A DNA stretch of 6,164 nt from an uncultured Eubacteriales bacterium (lineage in GTDB: Bacteria; Bacillota; Clostridia; Peptostreptococcales; Anaerovoracaceae), in NCBI GenBank assembly GCA_902803185.1, contig CADCOV010000119.1:1-6164 (forward strand), written 5' to 3'. Both the position numbers and the translations under genes were made by a program. The notes below the pieces were generated by a model, which was not told the origin of the DNA, ran no database searches, and saw only the letters and a list, made by a program, of their open reading frames with translations. Below, in pieces: positions 1 through 5,567 of this stretch. The stretch's first letter is position 1. Every line of letters begins with the position of its first letter.

Positions 1-358
1 ACTGCCGGAGGGGGCGGGGAGGAAGCTTCTCGTCAAGAACACCGACATGACCCTCCGCTGCATCTACGAGAACGACCTCAGGATCCTGACCCATCCGGGG
101 GACAAGGGCCGGTTCGACATCGGGGCCATCGCCAAAGCCTGCGCGGAGCGGGACGTTTTGATGGAGATCAACATGAAGCACCCGAAGCTGGACGCAGCGG
201 GGATCCGGACCGCCATGAAGGAGGACGTCCGCTTCGTCATCAGCAGCGACGCCCATGTGGTGAGGAACGTCGGCATCTTTGAGGGCGGCCTTTCGAGGGC
301 GCTGGAGGCGGGGCTGGACCCTGCCAGGATCGTGAACATCCGAAGGAAGGATCGTTAA
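1..358 (+). CDS. PHP-domain phosphatase (YcdX-like), C-terminal part
   Basis: This is the C-terminal part (about 118 codons, reading frame starting at base 2) of a PHP-superfamily metal-dependent phosphoesterase; the start lies left of the window. Seen in the sequence: the HPGD motif (bases about 92-103), the EIN motif (about 166-174) and SSDAH (about 241-255). In the PHP fold such His, Glu and Asp-X-His residues bind the metal cluster. The C-terminal part resembles E. coli YcdX, with an [IL]xHPG strand and a SD[SA]H strand followed by a helix and a PxRI-N ending. The ATG at 47 is internal, because coding similarity to the family continues upstream of it. In Gram-positive genomes a PHP phosphatase gene commonly sits directly before rapZ, as here (30 bp gap), so the two are probably co-transcribed. 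The natural substrate is not known; a histidinol-phosphatase label would be unsafe. Confidence 0.88.
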   Translation, partial: LPEGAGRKLLVKNTDMTLRCIYENDLRILTHPGDKGRFDIGAIAKACAERDVLMEINMKHPKLDAAGIRTAMKEDVRFVISSDAHVVRNVGIFEGGLSRALEAGLDPARIVNIRRKDR

Positions 359-388
359 GGGAAAACAGGAGAGGAAGGGAAGAAACCA

Positions 389-1255
389 ATGGAGCAGAAG
401 ATGGAGGTCGTCATCCTGACCGGCATGTCCGGGGCGGGGAAGACCAACGCCGTGAACTGGTTCGAGGACCGGGGCTACTACTGCATCGACAACATGCCGC
501 CGGCTTTGATCGCCAACTTCCTGGACCTGACCATGGCATCCCGGAAGAAGATCGAAAAGGCGGCCTTCGTGGTGGACACCCGGGGCGGCGAGTTCTTCGA
601 CGCCACCAAGGAGTGCATCTCCAGCCTGAAGAGGCGGGAGGACCTGGACTGCCGGGTGCTGTTCATCGAGGCCGCAGCCAGAGCGCTGGTGCGCCGCTTC
701 AACGAGACCCGCCGCAGCCACCCGCTGGCGGAGAACGATACGCCGGTCACCAGGGAGGTCATCGCCCTGGAACGGGACAAGCTCCGGGAGATCCGGGACA
801 TGTCCGACTACATCATCGACACCACCAGCCTCAAGGCGCCGGGCCTCAAGGCGGAGATCGAGCGGCTCTTCGGCGAGGGGGGCAGGAACAGCTTCGCCTT
901 CAACATCCAGTCCTTCGGCTACAAGAACGGGCTGCCGGGGGAGGTGGACGCCATCATGGACTGCCGCTGCCTGCCGAACCCGTACTACGTGCCGAGCCTG
1001 AAGAAGCTGACGGGCAAAAACAAGAAGGTCAGCAACTACGTGATGCGCCAGCCGGTGGCGGATGACTTCTTCCGCACCGCCCTGGATCAGCTGGAGGCGA
1101 TCGTGCCGGGCTACATCCGGGAGGGCAAATACCACCTGAACCTGGCCTTCGGCTGCACCGGCGGCCACCATCGGTCCGTCGCCATGGCGATCCGCGTCGC
1201 CCAGGCCCTCAGGGACAAAGGTTACCGGGTCACCCTTGAACATCGGGACCTTTGA
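389..1255 (+). CDS. rapZ: RapZ/YvcJ family nucleotide-binding protein (RNase adapter family)
   Basis: A 288-residue cytoplasmic P-loop protein of the RapZ/YvcJ family, at the usual full length (about 285-295). Residues 12-19 (GMSGAGKT) are the Walker A loop. CIDNMPP (32-38) is the family's conserved segment after the first helix, and RRFNETRRSHPL (102-113) is another family signature. The C-terminal domain carries FGYKNGLP (176-183), DCRCLPNPYY (191-200) and GCTGGHHRSV (255-264), the last matching the phosphosugar-binding site of E. coli RapZ. In E. coli RapZ senses glucosamine-6-phosphate and delivers the sRNA GlmZ to RNase E. In Bacillus YvcJ hydrolyses nucleotide and affects competence, and its RNA partner, if any, is not established. 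The start at 389 has a purine-rich AGGAAGGG about 9 bases upstream; the ATG at 401 is a possible alternative, since the two starts differ by only four residues. The last codons contain the promoter of the next gene. Confidence 0.95.
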   Translation: MEQKMEVVILTGMSGAGKTNAVNWFEDRGYYCIDNMPPALIANFLDLTMASRKKIEKAAFVVDTRGGEFFDATKECISSLKRREDLDCRVLFIEAAARALVRRFNETRRSHPLAENDTPVTREVIALERDKLREIRDMSDYIIDTTSLKAPGLKAEIERLFGEGGRNSFAFNIQSFGYKNGLPGEVDAIMDCRCLPNPYYVPSLKKLTGKNKKVSNYVMRQPVADDFFRTALDQLEAIVPGYIREGKYHLNLAFGCTGGHHRSVAMAIRVAQALRDKGYRVTLEHRDL

Positions 1256-1264
1256 TGGTATAAT
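1236..1264 (+). promoter_or_regulatory. Sigma-A type promoter of the kce-like gene
   Basis: TTGAAC (1236-1241) as the -35 element, a 17-base spacer, and a perfect TATAAT -10 (1259-1264) preceded by the extended -10 dinucleotide TG at 1256-1257 (TGG-TATAAT). It differs from the housekeeping consensus by one base (TTGAAC versus TTGACA-type -35 differs at the last two positions, the -10 is exact). The -35 lies in the last coding bases of rapZ and the -10 just after its stop codon. Transcription should start near 1271, leaving a leader of about 77 bases before the ATG at 1348. The fit of both boxes, their spacing and the TG makes this a strong prediction, but no start site has been measured. Confidence 0.85.
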
Positions 1265-1277
1265 GTTTATTTGGTAA

Positions 1278-1297
1278 AGGCATGCTGCGGCGTGCCT
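1278..1297 (+). other. Stem-loop at the 5' end of the kce-like leader
   Basis: An 8-bp stem (1278-1285 with 1290-1297, one G-U pair) closed by the four-base loop TGCG. It begins about 7 bases after the predicted transcription start. The run after it (GTGGGTTTTAGG) has only four T residues and they start four bases after the stem, so it is a poor intrinsic terminator. A hairpin this close to the 5' end more probably shields the transcript from 5'-dependent decay. It could also weakly terminate rapZ transcription coming from upstream. Both roles are inference. Confidence 0.6.
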
Positions 1298-1332
1298 GTG
1301 GGTTTTAGGACTATTATTGTAGGAACCATGAT

Positions 1333-1338
1333 AAGGAG
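1333..1338 (+). promoter_or_regulatory. Strong ribosome binding site of the kce-like gene
   Basis: AAGGAG, nine bases before the ATG at 1348, the best Shine-Dalgarno match among the plus-strand genes. It fixes the start of the kce-like gene. It also lies inside a five-codon reading frame (1328-1345) that ends two bases before the ATG. Confidence 0.75.
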
Positions 1339-1347
1339 AAACTAGCT

Positions 1348-2175
1348 ATGGAAAAACTGATCATCAGCGCATGCATCTGCGGCGCGGAAGTCACCAAGGA
1401 ACAGAATCCGGCGGTCCCGTACACCGTCGAGGAGATCGTCAGAGAGGCCAAGTCGGCTTATGATGCCGGCGCTGCCCTCATCCACCTGCACGTCAGATGG
1501 GACGACGGTACCCCGACCCAGGACAAGGGCCGTTTCCAGGAGTGCATCGACGCGATCCGCAAGGAGTGCCCGGACGTCATCATCCAGCCGTCCACCGGCG
1601 GCGCCGTCGGCATGACCGACCTGGAGAGACTCCAGTCCACCGAAGTCGTCCCGACTCCGGAGATGGCGACCCTGGACTGCGGCACCTGCAACTTCGGCGG
1701 CGATGAGATCTTCATCAATACAGACAACACCATCAACAACTTCGGCGACATCATGATGGAAAGAGGCATCAAGCCTGAGTGCGAAGTCTTCGACAAGGGC
1801 ATGATCGACCTGGCTCTGAAGGCTGCAAAGAAGGGCCACATCCAGCACCCGATGCACTTTGACTTCGTTCTGGGCGTCCAGATGACCGCCACCGTCAGAG
1901 ACCTGGTCTTCATGGTCGGTTCCCTCCCGGCGGGTGCTACCTGGACCGCCACCGGCATCGGCAAGGAGTGCTGGAACATCGTCGCTGCCACCATCGCCAT
2001 GGGCGGCCACGTCAGAGTCGGCTTCGAGGACAACGTCTACATGTCCAAGGGCGTCCTGGCCAAGTCCAACGGCGAGATGGTCGAGAGAGTCGTCCAGATG
2101 GCGAAGCTCATGAACCGTGAGGTCGCGACCCCGGATGAGGCGAGACAGATCCTCGGCCTCAAGCCGCGTCAGTAA
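1348..2175 (+). CDS. kce: Beta-keto acid cleavage enzyme (BKACE/DUF849), 3-keto-5-aminohexanoate cleavage enzyme-like
   Basis: A 275-residue cytoplasmic TIM-barrel enzyme of the BKACE (DUF849) family, matching the length of Kce from Cloacimonas (about 276). Kce converts 3-keto-5-aminohexanoate plus acetyl-CoA to 3-aminobutyryl-CoA plus acetoacetate, in anaerobic lysine fermentation. Visible family residues: Glu14, the zinc ligands His46 and His48 in IHLHVR, the loop QPSTGGAVG (80-88), PEMATLDCGT (104-113), and HVRVGFEDN (221-229) with Arg223, the third zinc ligand Glu227, and Asp228. The segment after FVLGV (173-177) reads QMTATVRDL, lacking the GG seen there in classic Kce. BKACE enzymes differ widely in substrate, and no other lysine-fermentation gene is visible here, so the family is certain but the substrate is not. 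The start has AAGGAG at 1333-1338, nine bases upstream. The gene has its own promoter and terminator and very biased codons, pointing to high expression. It occupies the place usually held by yvcK. Confidence 0.9.
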   Translation: MEKLIISACICGAEVTKEQNPAVPYTVEEIVREAKSAYDAGAALIHLHVRWDDGTPTQDKGRFQECIDAIRKECPDVIIQPSTGGAVGMTDLERLQSTEVVPTPEMATLDCGTCNFGGDEIFINTDNTINNFGDIMMERGIKPECEVFDKGMIDLALKAAKKGHIQHPMHFDFVLGVQMTATVRDLVFMVGSLPAGATWTATGIGKECWNIVAATIAMGGHVRVGFEDNVYMSKGVLAKSNGEMVERVVQMAKLMNREVATPDEARQILGLKPRQ

Positions 2176-2197
2176 GAAAAAAGCGATGTTACATAGC

Positions 2198-2237
2198 AGG
2201 GGGTGCCGGTCTTTCCGGCACCCTTTGCGCATCTTTT
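2198..2237 (+). terminator. Rho-independent terminator after the kce-like gene (interrupted T tract)
   Basis: A perfect 9-bp GC-rich stem (2201-2209 with 2215-2223) and a five-base loop TCTTT. The stem can be extended at its base by two G-U pairs and one A-U pair. The following tail reads TTTGCGCATCTTTT, so the U tract is short and interrupted. It should end much of the kce transcript while letting some polymerase through into whiA, for which no separate promoter is evident. Confidence 0.75.
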
Positions 2238-2257
2238 GAAGAAACCCGGAGGCGCTC

Positions 2258-3199
2258 ATGAGCTTTTCTTCCGAAGTCAAAAACGAACTGGCCCGCACGG
2301 AACCGGAAAAGAAATGCTGCCAGCTGGCGGAGATCGCCGGCTTCCTTCGCGTGTCCGGCAGCCTCAGGCTGGCGGGAGGCGGCAAGTTCCGCATCGTGAT
2401 CTCCTCCGACAACCCGGCCATCGCCCGCCACTACAAGCGGCTGATCAAAGGCTACTTCGGCGTGGACCCGAAACTGGAGATCGGCGAATCCAACGCGATC
2501 GGCAAAACCAGGAGTTATTTGCTCACCATCGGCCCGGAGGACCATTCCGACGAGATCCTCCGTGAGACGGGCATTTTGATGGTCAGAGAGGGTCATAATT
2601 ACCTGTCCGACGGTATCTACGACGACATCATCCGGAACAAGTGCTGCCGGAAGAACTACCTGAAGGGCGTCTTCCTCGGCGCGGGCTCCGTGGCGGATCC
2701 GGACAGGACCTACCACCTGGAGCTGGTCCTGGAGACCAAGACCCTGGCGAACGGCATGAAGAAGCTGATCGGCTCCTTCGTGGACCTGTCCGCCAAGGTG
2801 ACGGAGCGCAAGGGCAAGCACGTGGTCTACATGAAGAACTCCGCCTACATCCGGGACACCCTGGCCATCATGGGGGCCCACGCCCACGTGCTGGAGCTGG
2901 ACAACACCCTGATCAAGAAGCAGATGATCAACGACGCGGTCCGCATCACGAACTGCGACAACGCCAACACGGACCGGACCTTAGACGCCTCCGAGAAGCA
3001 GATCCGGGCCATCCGCAGCCTCCAGGAGAGCGGCCGCTACGACAAGCTCCCGTGGAAGCTCCGGGAGATCGCGCGCCTTCGGATCGAGAATCCGGAGGCC
3101 AGCCTGGTCCAGCTCGGCGAGATGCTGGACCCGCCCCTCAAGAAGTCCGGCGTCAACAACAGGATCAAGAAGATCCTGGAGCTGGCAGGGGAGCAGTGA
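2258..3199 (+). CDS. whiA: WhiA family DNA-binding protein (sporulation/cell-division regulator homologue)
   Basis: A 313-residue WhiA, full length for the family (about 310-330). It begins with the family's typical MSFSSEVKNEL. Residues 1 to about 215 form the LAGLIDADG homing-endonuclease-like domain, with FLRVSGSL (29-36) and FLGAGSV (139-145) at the two motif positions. The endonuclease activity is lost in studied WhiA proteins. The signature NCDNANTDRT (232-241) leads into the C-terminal helix-turn-helix (about 265-310), including LPWKLREIARLR (264-275) and KKSGVNNRIKKI (295-306). In Streptomyces WhiA activates sporulation-septation genes with WhiB; in Bacillus it affects cell division and chromosome segregation. 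GGAGG at 2248-2252, five bases upstream, supports the start. No promoter is evident in the 82-base gap before it, so it probably depends on read-through from upstream. It ends at a shared terminator facing the ATPase operon. Confidence 0.96.
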   Translation: MSFSSEVKNELARTEPEKKCCQLAEIAGFLRVSGSLRLAGGGKFRIVISSDNPAIARHYKRLIKGYFGVDPKLEIGESNAIGKTRSYLLTIGPEDHSDEILRETGILMVREGHNYLSDGIYDDIIRNKCCRKNYLKGVFLGAGSVADPDRTYHLELVLETKTLANGMKKLIGSFVDLSAKVTERKGKHVVYMKNSAYIRDTLAIMGAHAHVLELDNTLIKKQMINDAVRITNCDNANTDRTLDASEKQIRAIRSLQESGRYDKLPWKLREIARLRIENPEASLVQLGEMLDPPLKKSGVNNRIKKILELAGEQ

Positions 3200-3212
3200 A
3201 CAAAACCACACG

Positions 3213-3248
3213 AAAAAACCTCCGGCATGCAGCCGGAGGTTTTCTTTT
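3213..3248. terminator. Bidirectional Rho-independent terminator between whiA and the ATPase operon
   Basis: A 12-bp stem (3215-3226 with 3232-3243; the inner eight pairs are GC-rich and the outer four A-T) with a five-base loop. On the plus strand it is followed by TTTTCTTTTCT; on the minus strand the stem runs into six T residues. It lies 13 bases after the whiA stop and about 20 bases after the stop of subunit K, so it serves both convergent transcripts. Confidence 0.93.
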
Positions 3249-3263
3249 CTGGTCTTTGCCCGA

Positions 3264-3692
3264 TCAGCTGTTGAGCAGCAGCAGGCCGAATACAAGTGTG
3301 AACAAAGCGACCGTTTCGACGATACCTATGACGATGAAGTAGTTCGCCGTACCTTTGCCCGTCGCACCGAGCGCGTCCGCAGCGGCAGCCGCGCACTTGC
3401 CCTGGAACAGAGCGGAGAGGCCGATGGCCAGACCGCAGAAGAGGCCGACGCCCAGCGCCATGCCGGCGTCACAACCGGAGTTGCGGATGAAGTTCATCAG
3501 CAGGAAGCCGTAGATGGTCTGCGTCAGCGGGGCACCGGAGAACGCGATCATGATGAACGGAGCCGGTCTTCCGCTGGCGTAGCACTTCTTCCATGCGCCT
3601 ACCGAGGACATACCGGCGAAGCCGGCACCAAACGCGGAACCTGCGGCGGATAATCCGAGAGCAGCAGCCATACCCAAAAATGCGATATTCAT
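3264..3692 (-). CDS. ntpK: V/A-type ATPase subunit K (proteolipid c ring), predicted Na+-binding
   Basis: A 142-residue integral membrane proteolipid with four hydrophobic helices (about 4-28, 46-70, 77-99 and 117-140), that is two fused c-type hairpins; these subunits form the rotor ring. Only the second hairpin has the ion-carrying carboxylate, Glu126 in GIVETVALF. The first has Gln58 in LTQTIYGF at the matching place. This is the V-type pattern of one carboxylate per four helices. Aligned to E. hirae NtpK, the Na+ side-chain ligands Thr64, Gln65, Gln110 and Glu139 correspond to Thr57, Gln58, Gln97 and Glu126, and Tyr68 to Tyr61, which suggests sodium rather than proton transport. AGGAG seven bases before the ATG is a strong ribosome binding site, fitting the many copies needed. 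The gene is last in the operon, 33 bases after subunit I. Confidence 0.95.
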   Translation of the reverse strand: MNIAFLGMAAALGLSAAGSAFGAGFAGMSSVGAWKKCYASGRPAPFIMIAFSGAPLTQTIYGFLLMNFIRNSGCDAGMALGVGLFCGLAIGLSALFQGKCAAAAADALGATGKGTANYFIVIGIVETVALFTLVFGLLLLNS

Positions 3693-3698
3693 TGTAAA

Positions 3699-3705
3699 TC
3701 TCCTT
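3699..3705 (-). promoter_or_regulatory. Strong ribosome binding site of subunit K
   Basis: On the minus strand this reads AAGGAGA, with AGGAG seven bases before the ATG of subunit K, in an A-T rich 33-base gap after subunit I. An independent strong site fits the need to make several K copies for each I. No hairpin or promoter separates the two genes. Confidence 0.7.
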
Positions 3706-3725
3706 TTCTAAAATAGATTTCTGTA

Positions 3726-5555
3726 CTAGTTCTGGATCTTATCGTTCTTCTTGAACGGCTCATAAGCGATGCCTGCCCATTCCAGTCCGACCTGCCCGGA
3801 GAATTCCAGGACGTTCAGTCGTACGCCGTGTACGACCACGGAGAGGAAGCACATGATGATGTTCAGCAGATGACCGATGATCACGATCACCACACCCGCG
3901 ATGATCAGCGGACCGTGGAATCCGGCCGCGATCCCGTTGAAGCTCTGGGAGATGGCGAGGCCCGCCATACCCACCGCGAACAGACGGATGTAACTCATCA
4001 CATTGCCGAAGCAGCTGATCGTGTTCAGGAACGCCGTGAATGCACCGCCGAGGCCGGCCTTCAGGCCCTGCCCGAAGGTCTTGCCGGGTTCCATCCCGCT
4101 GAACAGCACCACCAGGACAAAGGCGACGCCGATGCCTCCAAAGACCGGTACGATCGGGATGTTATCACCGATGACCAGGTACAGCGCCAGCAGATACATG
4201 GATACGATGGCGATGACCCAGCCCAGGTCGGCGATCCAGCTCAGGTTCTTCTCGGCGATCTTCTTCTTGATCGCGAGGAGGGAACCCAATGCCATCTGGA
4301 CGGCACCGATGGTGAAGGAGAACTTCATGATATTGTTTTGCTGCTGCGTCGCCGTCACGTTGAAGTACTCCGGATAGTTGGCGAAGCCCGGTATGACGAG
4401 AGCCTTCAGGAACGGTACGTTCATCGCGCTTTCCATTCCGAACCAGGTGCCGGTGACGGCGCCCCAGATGATGGTGGCGATGGAAAGCACATACAGCAGA
4501 TACAGCACATTGTTCATCTTCTTCATCTTCACGTTCATGGCGACGGTCCCGATCAGGATCAGGAGGCCGTAGCCGCCGTCGCCGATGATCATGGCGAAGA
4601 AGAGGATGAAGAACAGGAAGAACCAGAGGGAAATGTCCTGCTCTCTGTATCCCGGCAGGATGCCCAGGATGTCGAAGACCGGTTTGATCAGGCGGGAGAC
4701 CTTGTTGTACTTCACCTTGGTCGGGATCTGATCGTCGTCTTCCGCGACGTCCTCGATCGCCCAGGCCCAGTGGTTCTCCGCCGCAGCGGCCTTGAAGGCG
4801 CCCGCGTCTGATTCCGGGATGTAGCCGGTCAGCCATACCAGGTCTTCATCGCCCTCCGCCGTGGCGCTGGCCGAGGAATAGATCTCGGCGTTCTGCGCCT
4901 TCAGCATCTGGTCTTTGAAGCTGTCCAGGTAGTCGGCAGCATCCGTGAGTTTTGCTTCGCAGTCTTCCAGTCCCTTGTCGCAGGCGTCGATCTCTTCCTT
5001 CAGGGCCGTCAGGCTCTTTTCCGGAAGGGAGAACTCCATGGCGTTGATCTCCGGCGGGAGCTTGCCCAGAACGGCGACGGTGTCCATCTTGTCCACAGGG
5101 GACAGGCGGAACATCCTGACGTCCTCGTTCTGCAAAGCCGCCTGGAAATCCTTAGGGCTCATCCGGTAGAAGTGGAGGTCGTAGCCGGCTTCCCGGACTT
5201 CTTTGACGTCCTCCGGAGAGAAGTCGCCCCAAGGGCGGACCCGGTCGATCTCGGCGGAAGCGGCGCTGCGCTCCTGGACCAGAGCCGACTTGCGGTCAAG
5301 GGTGTCCAGAACGCCTCTGTACATCTTCTCAAAGTCTCCGTCCGGCAGGATCTCGGCCCGAGGACCTTCCTTCGATACGTAGTCGCTGAGCGCGTTCGAC
5401 GTTCTGGAAAGGGATGTGAAACGCTCGATGGTCTCACGGCTGGCGGATTTCTTTTCCGCCAGGTGGAGGATGCCCAGAGCCCTGAGGCTCTCGAGCATCT
5501 CGTCTTTATGGGCGGCGGAAGCTACCACATGGATCAATTTCATTTTCTCAATCAT
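3726..5555 (-). CDS. ntpI: V/A-type ATPase subunit I (stator a subunit)
   Basis: A 609-residue subunit I, the membrane stator that carries the ion half-channels. Residues 1 to about 300 are cytoplasmic and partly coiled coil (about 85-105 and 180-225), linking to the peripheral stalk. Residues about 305-585 hold seven or eight membrane helices. ILPGYREQDISLWFF (299-313) and IIGDGGYG (323-330) mark the first helices. Arg524 in SYIRLFAVGMAG (521-532) matches the essential arginine that faces the proteolipid carboxylate, and Arg579 in HGVRLNVLEF (576-585) is the second conserved one. The length is near that of the compact I subunits of spirochaetes and Bacteroidetes. The start ATG overlaps the subunit D stop (ATGA), and GGAGG seven bases upstream supports it. 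The second ATG, four codons on, lacks such a site. Confidence 0.96.
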   Translation of the reverse strand: MIEKMKLIHVVASAAHKDEMLESLRALGILHLAEKKSASRETIERFTSLSRTSNALSDYVSKEGPRAEILPDGDFEKMYRGVLDTLDRKSALVQERSAASAEIDRVRPWGDFSPEDVKEVREAGYDLHFYRMSPKDFQAALQNEDVRMFRLSPVDKMDTVAVLGKLPPEINAMEFSLPEKSLTALKEEIDACDKGLEDCEAKLTDAADYLDSFKDQMLKAQNAEIYSSASATAEGDEDLVWLTGYIPESDAGAFKAAAAENHWAWAIEDVAEDDDQIPTKVKYNKVSRLIKPVFDILGILPGYREQDISLWFFLFFILFFAMIIGDGGYGLLILIGTVAMNVKMKKMNNVLYLLYVLSIATIIWGAVTGTWFGMESAMNVPFLKALVIPGFANYPEYFNVTATQQQNNIMKFSFTIGAVQMALGSLLAIKKKIAEKNLSWIADLGWVIAIVSMYLLALYLVIGDNIPIVPVFGGIGVAFVLVVLFSGMEPGKTFGQGLKAGLGGAFTAFLNTISCFGNVMSYIRLFAVGMAGLAISQSFNGIAAGFHGPLIIAGVVIVIIGHLLNIIMCFLSVVVHGVRLNVLEFSGQVGLEWAGIAYEPFKKNDKIQN

Positions 5556-5567
5556 GCGTTCGCCTCC
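5552..5567 (-). promoter_or_regulatory. Translational coupling site between subunits D and I
   Basis: On the minus strand the stop codon of D and the start codon of I share four bases (ATGA, 5552-5555), and the GGAGG ribosome binding site for I (5563-5567) lies within the last D codons. Ribosomes finishing D can thus restart on I, which suits two subunits used in equal number. Confidence 0.75.

Noticed and set aside
1301..1327. A second hairpin in the kce leader (GGTT with AACC)
   Set aside because: Only four outer pairs and three inner ones around an unpaired bulge, so it is too weak to claim. No riboswitch class is recognised in the leader of about 77 bases.
1342..2421. A 359-codon open frame on the minus strand across the kce-like gene
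   Set aside because: It lies antisense to a well-conserved enzyme with intact active-site residues, spans its terminator and runs into whiA. Its residues follow from the biased GC-rich codons of the opposite strand, and no family is recognisable.
2641..3342. A plus-strand frame overlapping whiA in another reading frame and running through the terminator
   Set aside because: Low-complexity Gly/Arg/Pro/Gln composition typical of a shifted frame in GC-rich DNA, and it reads through a strong terminator.
3693..3760. A separate promoter for subunit K at the end of subunit I
   Set aside because: A-T rich bases such as TATTTT occur, but there is no matching -35 box at a proper distance. Co-transcription with I is simpler.
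3828..4811. A 327-codon open frame on the plus strand across subunit I
   Set aside because: It is very rich in Asp, His, Glu and Gln, the expected mirror of membrane-helix codons on the other strand. Subunit I is clearly the real gene.
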